A stretch of DNA of 5,840 bases from an uncultured Candidatus Melainabacteria bacterium (GTDB lineage Bacteria; Cyanobacteriota; Vampirovibrionia; Gastranaerophilales; Gastranaerophilaceae), in assembly GCA_946622835.1 (NCBI GenBank), contig CAMOQI010000072.1:1-5840 (forward strand), written 5' to 3'. The notes beneath the pieces are model-generated. The model searched no databases. It was not told where the DNA came from and worked only from the letters and a program-made list of their open reading frames with translations. The position numbers were made by a program, and so were the translations under genes. Positions 1 to 5,047 of this stretch are shown here, piece by piece. The number at the start of each line of letters is the position of its first letter. Positions within the stretch are counted from its first letter, which is position 1.

Positions 1-2
1 TC

Positions 3-40
3 ACCCCTCTCCCTAACCCTCTCCCACAAGGGGCGAGGGA
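3..40. repeat. REP-like intergenic palindrome (CCCTCTCCC...GGGGCGAGGG type)
   Basis: The stem is CCCTC (17-21) with GAGGG (35-39), then one mismatch (T22/C34), then CCC (23-25) with GGG (31-33), closing on a five-base loop. The left flank repeats the CCCTCTCCCTAA theme. Sequences of this type (CCCTCTCCC...AAGGGG.GAGGG) are, from general knowledge, very common dispersed intergenic repeats in many bacterial genomes. Only one copy is in this window, so its repetitive nature is inferred. The element may begin before base 1. Confidence 0.55.
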
Positions 41-55
41 ACAATTTATTTACCC

Positions 56-77
56 TACCCCGCGGAGCGCGGGGGTA
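56..77. repeat. Strong GC hairpin, REP-like element
   Basis: CCCCGCG (58-64) pairs with CGCGGGG (68-74) over seven consecutive G:C pairs around a three-base loop. One bulged G (75) and two more pairs (TA 56-57 with TA 76-77) extend the stem. It is followed by TAAAACAAC rather than a T-run, so it does not look like an intrinsic terminator for + strand transcription. On the - strand the following bases (AGGGTAAATAAATT) are not a good T-tract either. A dispersed palindromic repeat is the more likely explanation. Confidence 0.5.
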
Positions 78-172
78 AAACAACATAACCCACGGTTGGT
101 AGCTATATTTACCCCTGCCCCTTGTCTTGACCGGCTCGCATTAAACAGGTACGCTGGCGCTTTCACCCTCTG

Positions 173-194
173 CTCGCCGGTCGCTCCGGCCGAG
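173..194. repeat. GC-rich hairpin (CTCGCCGG / CCGGCCGAG)
   Basis: CTCGCCGG (173-180) can pair with CCGGCCGAG (186-194), giving eight base pairs with a single bulged C (191) and a five-base TCGCT loop. It lies just upstream of the prepilin promoter. A T-run is absent, so a terminator function is not supported. It may belong to the same class of dispersed palindromes as the two upstream hairpins. Confidence 0.45.
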
Positions 195-202
195 GACCCC
201 AC

Positions 203-231
203 TTGAAAAATGTTCAAACATACGTTAAAAT
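203..231 (+). promoter_or_regulatory. Predicted sigma70-type promoter of the prepilin gene
   Basis: TTGAAA (203-208) matches the -35 consensus at five of six bases, and TAAAAT (226-231) matches the -10 consensus at five of six, with an exact 17-base spacer. Transcription would begin near 238, leaving a leader of roughly 30 bases before the SD-backed ATG at 267. The spacer contains an imperfect dyad, ATGTT-CA-AACAT (210-221), placed where a repressor would block polymerase, so it is a possible operator. No regulator can be named. Confidence 0.6.
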
Positions 232-253
232 ATTAGTATGAGTTGAAACAAGC

Positions 254-259
254 GAGGAG
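254..259 (+). promoter_or_regulatory. Ribosome binding site for ATG 267
   Basis: GAGGAG lies seven bases before ATG 267, the best Shine-Dalgarno match anywhere upstream of the prepilin. It marks 267 as the probable translation start of the prepilin leader. As sequenced, that frame reads 15 codons and stops at TGA 312-314 just past the G tract. The TTG at 391 and the ATG at 311 have no comparable site. Confidence 0.6.
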
Positions 260-266
260 TTGGAAT

Positions 267-390
267 ATGCTAAAACCTAATCATATCAACCTTTTATGGG
301 GGGGGGGTAAATGAAAACCCGCTTTGCGCAACGGTTTTAGCGCCCATACAAAAACTCCGTAAAAGTTTAGCGTTTACCCTTGCAGAAGTT
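267..390 (+). other. Prepilin leader segment, out of frame with the pilin body as sequenced
   Basis: The pilin frame is open from 274 (after TAA 271-273) but has no ATG, GTG or TTG before 391. It nevertheless encodes plausible leader residues, including the stretch KLRKSLA just before FTLAE, and so the coding region must extend upstream of 391. ATG 267 has a good SD site but is one frame off because of the G10 tract. With nine (or twelve) G it would read directly into the pilin, giving a basic leader of about 35 residues before FTLAE. A second ATG at 296, directly abutting the tract, would be in frame with eight or eleven G, but has no clear SD site. In the sequenced state it stops at once (TAA 308-310). 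Confidence 0.5.
298..307 (+). repeat. Homopolymeric G10 tract inside the prepilin leader
   Basis: Ten consecutive G residues sit between the SD-backed ATG (267) and the prepilin body in an otherwise AT-rich gene region. Tracts of this length are classic substrates for slipped-strand mispairing. Tract length decides whether translation from 267 enters the pilin frame (9 or 12 G) or ends at TGA 312-314 (10 G, the state seen here). Homopolymers are also prone to sequencing and assembly error, so the true length is uncertain by one or more bases. Confidence 0.75.
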
Positions 391-1053
391 TTGATAACCA
401 TTGGTATTATAGGAATAGTTGCCGTGATGGTTATTCCTTCTATTATTTCGGGAGTAAAAAAACATACGGTAGAAAGCCGGTTAAAACACTCTTATGCACT
501 TTTGAATGAAGTTGTAAGGCTTGCTCAAGCTGATTACGGCGATCCTTCGGCTTGGGATTACAAGGATGGTATGACTTTTGTGCAGAATTATATGTTACCG
601 TATATGAGAACATCCAAATTTATTTCAAATAACAAAGGTGGAGTACTTGGAGATAAGTCTTATATAGCTCTTTCAAACGGAACAGTATGGACTATAACCA
701 AAGTAAGTGGGACGGCAACAGAGGAGTATCCTGCAAATAATTTTATTAGGGTGGGTGTTGATGTAAACGGAGATTCAAATCCTAACAGGCAAGGGATAGA
801 TTTGTTTAATTTTTATATTTTATCGGGGGATAAAAATGTATATGGTTATGGTGAGGGAAGTGTTGCAAAAAATGTAAACTCTGCCGGAATATATTATGAC
901 GGATACGGAATTAAATGTCCCGCCAAAGGTAATGCGTGTAGTTACAGACAATGCGACGGAAAAGATGACAGAACAAGCAGAAACTCATTTTGTATAGCTA
1001 AAATAATTGAAAATAATTGGAAAATTCCAAAAGATTATCCGCTAAAATTTTAG
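391..1053 (+). CDS. Type IV pilin / type II secretion pseudopilin-like prepilin
   Basis: This is an exported pilin-like subunit that would be processed by prepilin peptidase and assembled into a type IV pilus or type II secretion pseudopilus. The processing motif is SLA|FTLAEVLITIG, with Phe+1 at 373 and Glu+5 at 385-387; -1 is Ala instead of the usual Gly. The hydrophobic N-terminal helix (VLITIGIIGIVAVMVIP) follows, then a KK/R-rich turn and a globular domain. The C-terminal part has DVNGD...PN..G.D.F.F (about residues 124-142 counted from 391) and four cysteines (176, 183, 188, 201) that could form two disulfides. The listed start is the first in-frame start-type codon (TTG), but it falls inside the processing motif and cannot be the true start. 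The real N-terminus lies upstream and is disrupted by the G10 frameshift. Mature length would be about 226 residues. It is convergent with the small TPR gene, eight bases apart. The gene might be phase-off, a pseudogene, or a sequencing artefact. Pilin identity is solid; its exact machine is unknown. Confidence 0.82.
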   Translation: MITIGIIGIVAVMVIPSIISGVKKHTVESRLKHSYALLNEVVRLAQADYGDPSAWDYKDGMTFVQNYMLPYMRTSKFISNNKGGVLGDKSYIALSNGTVWTITKVSGTATEEYPANNFIRVGVDVNGDSNPNRQGIDLFNFYILSGDKNVYGYGEGSVAKNVNSAGIYYDGYGIKCPAKGNACSYRQCDGKDDRTSRNSFCIAKIIENNWKIPKDYPLKF

Positions 1054-1061
1054 TAATATCT

Positions 1062-1655
1062 TTAACTGTTTAATTTTTGTTCTAATTTTTTTGCGGGTGC
1101 GTATTCGGGCAGAATTTCAAGGCATGCGGAAAGTGCTTTTTGGCATTCTTTAGTATTTTGTTGCTGATAATATATATATGCTAAAAGGTAATGCAGTTCA
1201 GGGTCGTGGTAGAATTTATCTTTTGCCTTGCGCAGATAAAACCTTGCGGCATTCATCAGGTTATTTGCCCAAAAAGCACGCCCTATGAATTTATAACATT
1301 CGGGGTTATAATATGCCATAAAATCAGCGTATTTAACGATTTTATCCACGTAGTTTTCTTTGCAGTACATAATAAGAATTCCCAAATCAATTTCTAAGAA
1401 ATTTCTTATCTGGAAATATGTTGGAAAAGAGTGGATGTCGTCTTTTATAAACTGAAGCAGTAACAAACCCCATCTGGCTCTGTTGTCGCAATCTTTTGTC
1501 ATATTAAACAGTTTTTCCGCCATATCGAGTTTATCAAGAATTATGTAACAATACGCGGCTTCCGTATAATATTTATTCTTTTCAAAATAAGCACGACAGC
1601 CTTTGAATCTGCCTGCTAAAAAATCTTTTTTTACTTTTTCGTATTCGTTTGACAT
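1062..1655 (-). CDS. Small cytosolic TPR-repeat protein
   Basis: This 197-residue protein has no signal peptide or membrane segment. It is built of helical pairs. Two adjacent 34-residue TPR-like units are clearest: about 118-151 (PECYKFIGRAFWANNLMNAARFYLRKA) and 152-185 (PELHYLLAYIYYQQQNTKEC). A weaker unit near 31-58 has the form YTEAAYCYIILDKLDMAEKLF. TPR domains mediate protein-protein contact, so a scaffold or adaptor role is likely, but no partner can be named. The start is ATG 1655, supported by AGGAAG (1661-1666 on this strand) five bases upstream. It is preceded by the hairpin that ends the secreted TPR gene and I see no strong promoter in that gap, so expression may depend on read-through or a weak promoter. 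It is tyrosine-, lysine- and cysteine-rich. It could be lineage-specific. Confidence 0.75.
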   Translation of the reverse strand: MSNEYEKVKKDFLAGRFKGCRAYFEKNKYYTEAAYCYIILDKLDMAEKLFNMTKDCDNRARWGLLLLQFIKDDIHSFPTYFQIRNFLEIDLGILIMYCKENYVDKIVKYADFMAYYNPECYKFIGRAFWANNLMNAARFYLRKAKDKFYHDPELHYLLAYIYYQQQNTKECQKALSACLEILPEYAPAKKLEQKLNS

Positions 1656-1670
1656 AACGACTTCCTGTTG

Positions 1671-1729
1671 AAAATAAAAGAAGATAAGCTTTTTACATAT
1701 TTAAAATAACGTAAATCCGCTTATCTTCT
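1671..1729 (-). terminator. Rho-independent terminator after the secreted TPR gene
   Basis: A perfect 11-base inverted repeat, AGAAGATAAGC (1679-1689) and GCTTATCTTCT (1719-1729), is extended inward by TTTAC (1692-1696) with GTAAA (1711-1715) across a small internal loop. Read on the - strand, the stem is followed directly by TTTATTTT (1671-1678), a good U-tract. It lies 24 bases after the stop of the secreted TPR gene and only a few bases before the ribosome binding site of the next gene. The + strand side is also T-rich, so weak bidirectional action is possible. Confidence 0.7.
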
Positions 1730-1752
1730 ATCTTTTACCTTCTTATTTTGAC

Positions 1753-3042
1753 TTAAATACTTATAGACTCCATCATAGATTGCATCATCATATCTCTTAT
1801 AATTTCGGGCGAAACTTTTTGTTCGCCTTCGTTCATATAAGGGATTAAATCCATAATGTCATTACCTTTATTGTTTTTATCATTGCCCAAAAGCATGCTT
1901 AGTTCTTCCAATTCCTGTTTTTGTCTTATAAATTCGGGATCTTTTTCTAGGCTTTTCATATCGATAGCAGCAGGTTCGTACGCAAGTTTTATTGTTTCCG
2001 AATCGGTTTTAAAATTATCGAATCTTTTAATATCATTTAATTCTCTTTGTTTATCCGAATAATCCGAATTTTGTTCGCTGCTGTTTATAGTTTGTTGAAG
2101 TCTTCTCAATTGCAGTTGTTGATATTGCTTGTTAAGCTCCGGAGATAAGCCGTTTCCGTATGGTGCGTTTATGAAAGCATCCAATGAGCTGTCTTGCGTT
2201 CCAAACGGAAGAGTTACACCGTTTTCTGAGCTTTCCTGATTAGAGTTTCCGCTTTCAACAGGGGACAATTTGAATTTTAATTGAGCCAAATTTCTGTCGA
2301 TAAGGGTTTGCGGATTGACTGGTTGGAATTCAACTTCTGCTAAATGAGCGTACGGATAAATTAACTCAGGAACATTAACATTTTGGTAACATGCTTCCTG
2401 ATCATTACCCATTATACAATTTCTGCCGTTTGTTGCATATTTAACAATCATAGGATTATCGTTTAGTGCAATAACTTTTTCATAAGCTCTTATTGCATTA
2501 TCTTTGTCGCTGCACTTTGTGTATGCCATAGCCAGATAATAGAAGCCTAAAGTATCTTTCGGGTATTTTCTGACATATGCAATACATTCTTGCAAACATC
2601 CTGCAAAATCGCTTATTTTATACTTTGTTATAATACTTTCTAATGTCGGTTTTGCATAGAATATAGGACCTGATTGCCATGCGGGTTTTTCCGCGGGATC
2701 GGCATATACATTTCTTGAAGATTCTCTGAGTTTTTGGTTACGGCTGGATGTTTTGTCATAAATTGCTTCAGGTTTATAATTTTTCAAATCGCTGATTTCT
2801 TGGTCTACAGGACTTGAGGCTTGGGCGTTATTGGCATCATCTGTCAATTTTTTACCCAAGGAATTGTTGTAATATTCGCCCATAACACGTTCTCTTTCAT
2901 CGTTACCGTTGGACGATTGCGGAACATTCATTACATCATCATATAAGCTGTATTTTTTTAATGGGCTTTCAAACGCATATGATAATGATGCGGTGTTCAT
3001 AACAATTAACGCTGCCAGCAATAAGCCTAACTTCTTCTTCAT
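1753..3042 (-). CDS. Secreted TPR-domain protein, lineage-specific
   Basis: This 429-residue exported protein has a classical signal peptide, MKKKLGLLLAALIVMNTASL, followed by SYA with likely cleavage after Ala23 (no lipobox Cys). A polar, Asn/Ser/Glu-rich linker runs from about 24 to 130. One to two TPR units lie near 133-215 (CLQECIAYVRKYPKD, GFYYLAMAYTKCSDKDNAIRAYEKVIAL). A low-complexity, Gln/Asn/Ser-rich and partly coiled-coil stretch covers about 260-390, and a Met-rich amphipathic tail (DIMDLIPYM ... IIRDMMMQSMMES) ends the protein. Five cysteines (149, 153, 177, 209, 218) cluster in and after the TPR part. The ATG at 3042 is preferred over an in-frame TTG at 3093: it has GAGGA seven bases upstream and begins the signal peptide, while 3093 lies at the predicted transcription start. 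A partner-binding role at the cell envelope is likely; I do not recognise a named family. Confidence 0.75.
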   Translation of the reverse strand: MKKKLGLLLAALIVMNTASLSYAFESPLKKYSLYDDVMNVPQSSNGNDERERVMGEYYNNSLGKKLTDDANNAQASSPVDQEISDLKNYKPEAIYDKTSSRNQKLRESSRNVYADPAEKPAWQSGPIFYAKPTLESIITKYKISDFAGCLQECIAYVRKYPKDTLGFYYLAMAYTKCSDKDNAIRAYEKVIALNDNPMIVKYATNGRNCIMGNDQEACYQNVNVPELIYPYAHLAEVEFQPVNPQTLIDRNLAQLKFKLSPVESGNSNQESSENGVTLPFGTQDSSLDAFINAPYGNGLSPELNKQYQQLQLRRLQQTINSSEQNSDYSDKQRELNDIKRFDNFKTDSETIKLAYEPAAIDMKSLEKDPEFIRQKQELEELSMLLGNDKNNKGNDIMDLIPYMNEGEQKVSPEIIRDMMMQSMMESISI

Positions 3043-3049
3043 TATTTTG

Positions 3050-3054
3050 TCCTC
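3050..3054 (-). promoter_or_regulatory. Ribosome binding site fixing the secreted TPR start
   Basis: GAGGA on the - strand lies seven bases before ATG 3042. It decides between this ATG and the in-frame TTG at 3093, which has no such site and would add 17 charged residues ahead of an already complete signal peptide. Confidence 0.65.
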
Positions 3055-3097
3055 ATTTTTGTTGTTTTTTAATGAAAATATCTTCTTTTTCAATGTT

Positions 3098-3126
3098 ATT
3101 ATATGATATTATGTCTTTTCCGTCAT
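3098..3126 (-). promoter_or_regulatory. Predicted promoter of the secreted TPR gene
   Basis: On the - strand, ATGACG (3121-3126; four of six -35 consensus bases) is followed after exactly 17 bases by a perfect TATAAT (3098-3103). Transcription would start near 3091, giving a leader of about 50 bases before ATG 3042. It lies between the end of queH (3164) and the TPR gene, so this gene is probably transcribed independently of the VKOR-queH pair. Confidence 0.6.
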
Positions 3127-3163
3127 AATACAAATAGAGGATATTTCAATAAAGTTGTGGGTT

Positions 3164-3709
3164 TTATGTTTGTAGTGCAAATTTGCATCCGCAGTATTTT
3201 TGTCTGTATAAATTTAATTCTTTTGAAATATTATTTGTTTTTAGGAACCCGTCATTTTTTCTGAAATTTATTGCGAGGTACTTAAGATTGTATTTTTCAG
3301 CAATTTTCTCGCCGATTTGGGTTAATCTGTCATAATTTTTATGCGGGCTGATTACAATTGAGGTTGTAAATGTGTCTATCTTTAGTTTTTTGGCAAATTT
3401 TGCGCTATTTTCAAGTCGGAGCTCAAAACATTTGTCGCATCTTTTTCCTTTTTCAGGTTCATGTTCCAATCCTTTGACATAATCATAATATTTATCAGGT
3501 TCGTATTCTCCGATTATTAAATCACAGCCATAGTGTTCACACAGAGTTTTTTCAGCGTGCAGGCGTTTTTGATATTCTTCTTCGGGGTAAATATTTGGGT
3601 TGTAAAAATACACTACAACCTCATACCCCTCATCTTTTAAGAAAGATATGGGATATGAAGAGCAAATTCCGCAGCACGCGTGCAATAATATTTTTTTATT
3701 GTTTGTCAT
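3164..3709 (-). CDS. queH: Epoxyqueuosine reductase QueH
   Basis: QueH (DUF208/COG1636 family) reduces epoxyqueuosine to queuosine at tRNA position 34, the last step of queuosine synthesis. It is a cytosolic iron-sulfur enzyme unrelated to QueG. The family signature is complete: LLHACCGICS (Cys12, Cys13, Cys16), YFYNPNIYPEEEYQKR (residues 35-49), KRCDKCFELRL (Cys91, Cys94), TTSIVISPHKN (115-125), the NFRKNDGF block (148-155) and the C-terminal YCGCKFA (Cys173, Cys175). The length, 181 residues, is normal for the compact form. The ATG at 3709 starts five codons before the conserved ILLHACC strand. There is no Shine-Dalgarno match before it: the 15-base gap after the VKOR-DsbA stop is only A/T. 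Translation is therefore probably coupled to the upstream gene or leaderless-like. It is the second gene of a likely two-gene transcript. No other queuosine gene is in the window. Confidence 0.93.
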   Translation of the reverse strand: MTNNKKILLHACCGICSSYPISFLKDEGYEVVVYFYNPNIYPEEEYQKRLHAEKTLCEHYGCDLIIGEYEPDKYYDYVKGLEHEPEKGKRCDKCFELRLENSAKFAKKLKIDTFTTSIVISPHKNYDRLTQIGEKIAEKYNLKYLAINFRKNDGFLKTNNISKELNLYRQKYCGCKFALQT

Positions 3710-3724
3710 AATTTATATTATACA

Positions 3725-4954
3725 TTAAAACAAACGGTTTGGCTTGCCGCCGTGCTTAATAATCCATTTTTTCAGTCCCGGGTATCCGTCTTGTGGAATC
3801 CCCATTTCAAATTCATCTTTAACGTTCATAACCGGAGTTCCGATTTGACCGTTCTTGACAGCAAATTCAATATCTTTTTGAATATCTTCATTTACTTTAT
3901 TACTGTAGGCATCTTTTTTAAGTTTTTCTATATCAATATCAAAGTCAGAAGTTTTTAAAAGTTCAATGATGTTATCTTCGCTATCGGGTTTTTTATCAAA
4001 CAGCAGACTGTTAACTTCCCAGAATTTTCCTTGAAGATGTGCCGCTTGAGCATATTTTGCAGCGGTACAAGAACCGTGATGGAACGGTTGTTGAAGGTGT
4101 TTATTACATTCCATATCAAGGGGCAGATGGTGATGTTCAATTCGGATATTTTTAAATTCTTTTGCGGCTTTGTGTATCATTTTATTAAATACGGCACACA
4201 TCGGACACATATAATCGGAATAAACATTTATTACAACGGCATCTTCTTTGTCAGAACCTAAAAGATTTCCTCTGACTGCATATTTATTTGTTTTTGAATT
4301 AATAAATTCGCCGTAATTACGTTGGGATTTAAGGGCGGGGGAAAATTTTGCGCTTGTATAGGTCCACCCTAAAAATATGCTTGCCAAAAGCATTACAATA
4401 ATGAATGCTACTCTGTATGGCAGGGGTTTTAATGCTTCAATGAAGTCAACAAAACTTTGTTTTATTGCACCTGCAAAACCGACTTCTAAACCTAATATTG
4501 CAAAAATTCCGATAAAAAGGTTTATAACATATGTTATTGCGCACATTATGCACAGTTTGTGTATTCCAAAAAGACTTACACAAAGTAAAATCATAGAGAT
4601 TGTGAATGAAATTATACCAAGCGATGCAATATAATGAAATTTGTTTTTAAATACTTCCAGAAATTTTAAAAACGGGATTTTTTTCAAAACATCAACACTT
4701 AAAAGCATTATAATAAATGCGTATAAAAACATTCCCCAATATGCAAGAGGAACTCCTAAAAATTGTGCCTCGGTTGTTTTTGCAACCCCGTCACAATCAA
4801 TTAAATCGCTTATTGTACAAAAACTCGGCAGAGCAAATTGATTAAAATTTGCCTGATGATAGATATAGGCTAAATCAATTGTTATAATAAATCCGATTAA
4901 GACTAAAATACTTATTATTACGGTTTTTTTAATCGTTAAGTTATCTTTTTCCAT
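3725..4954 (-). CDS. Vitamin K epoxide reductase (VKOR)-DsbA-like thioredoxin fusion
   Basis: This membrane-bound disulfide-forming enzyme passes electrons from exported thiols through its thioredoxin domain and VKOR cysteines to quinone, replacing the DsbA/DsbB pair. The N-terminal VKOR part (about 1-200) has five hydrophobic segments (near 11-31, 69-88, 107-131, 136-158, 180-199). It carries the loop cysteines Cys46 and Cys54 (FCTISDLIDCD), the FLGVPLAYWGMFLYAF motif (65-80) and the quinone-side CIMC (Cys135, Cys138). The C-terminal DsbA-like domain (about 225-409) has active-site CPMC (Cys250, Cys253), a second Cys pair (283, 296) and the cis-proline loop GTPV (Pro374). All catalytic residues are present and the 409-residue length fits a full fusion. 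ATG 4954 has GAGGGGGAAG (4959-4968) four bases upstream. The prepilin and the secreted TPR protein are plausible Cys-containing clients. Family assignment is near certain; clients are inferred. Confidence 0.94.
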   Translation of the reverse strand: MEKDNLTIKKTVIISILVLIGFIITIDLAYIYHQANFNQFALPSFCTISDLIDCDGVAKTTEAQFLGVPLAYWGMFLYAFIIMLLSVDVLKKIPFLKFLEVFKNKFHYIASLGIISFTISMILLCVSLFGIHKLCIMCAITYVINLFIGIFAILGLEVGFAGAIKQSFVDFIEALKPLPYRVAFIIVMLLASIFLGWTYTSAKFSPALKSQRNYGEFINSKTNKYAVRGNLLGSDKEDAVVINVYSDYMCPMCAVFNKMIHKAAKEFKNIRIEHHHLPLDMECNKHLQQPFHHGSCTAAKYAQAAHLQGKFWEVNSLLFDKKPDSEDNIIELLKTSDFDIDIEKLKKDAYSNKVNEDIQKDIEFAVKNGQIGTPVMNVKDEFEMGIPQDGYPGLKKWIIKHGGKPNRLF

Positions 4955-4978
4955 AAAACTTCCCCCTCGTATAGATTA

Positions 4979-5007
4979 ATACTACATGCTTTAGTCTAAT
5001 TAATCAA
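4979..5007 (-). promoter_or_regulatory. Predicted promoter of the VKOR-DsbA/queH transcript
   Basis: On the - strand TTGATT (5002-5007; four of six) and TAGTAT (4979-4984; four of six) are spaced by 17 bases. Transcription from near 4972 would give a short leader containing the strong GAGGGGGAAG site (4959-4968). The match is moderate, and it is the best candidate in the 93-base gap after the methyltransferase. Confidence 0.45.
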
Positions 5008-5047
5008 CAGACTTAACGACAATTTTTTAACTATGATTTCGGAGGGG

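Larger units (their letters stand above)
1..202. other. GC-rich, palindrome-dense non-coding region upstream of the prepilin
   Basis: No convincing gene is visible on either strand. Base composition is clearly richer in G+C than the rest of the window and changes sharply near base 200, where AT-rich promoter sequence begins. The segment holds at least three separate hairpin-forming dyads (17-39, 56-77, 173-194). A longer-range 7-base inverted pair, GACCGGC (129-135) and GCCGGTC (176-182), could form an alternative structure with the last one. This looks like a cluster of dispersed intergenic palindromes rather than a decayed gene. No transposase, tRNA or attachment-site structure is visible. 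Confidence 0.6.

Noticed and set aside
1..202. CRISPR array, tRNA or mobile element in the GC-rich segment
   Set aside because: The palindromes differ from each other and are not regularly spaced; there is no cloverleaf, no transposase frame and no target-site duplication visible.
311..340. ATG at 311 as an alternative pilin start
   Set aside because: It reads nine codons (MKTRFAQRF) to TAG 338-340, is not in the pilin frame, and has a second in-frame stop soon after, so it cannot produce the prepilin.
1030..1063. Possible terminator between the convergent prepilin and TPR genes
   Set aside because: AAAGAT (1030-1035) and ATCTTT (1058-1063) enclose the palindrome CTAAAATTTTAG (1042-1053), and T-rich sequence follows. 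The stem is short and almost all A:T, so it is not strong enough to list as a terminator.
3043..3093. Upstream extension of the secreted TPR protein to TTG 3093
   Set aside because: It would add 17 lysine/asparagine-rich residues ahead of a complete signal peptide, has no SD site, and coincides with the predicted transcription start.
4031..4261. Open frames opposite the VKOR-DsbA gene
   Set aside because: Short frames on the opposite strand inside a gene with all catalytic motifs intact; their translations lack any domain character and no suitable start signal precedes them.
5008..5047. Terminator after the methyltransferase
   Set aside because: Only a weak TTTAAC/GTTAAA inverted pair with a long loop and no proper U-tract is visible, which is not enough to call a terminator.
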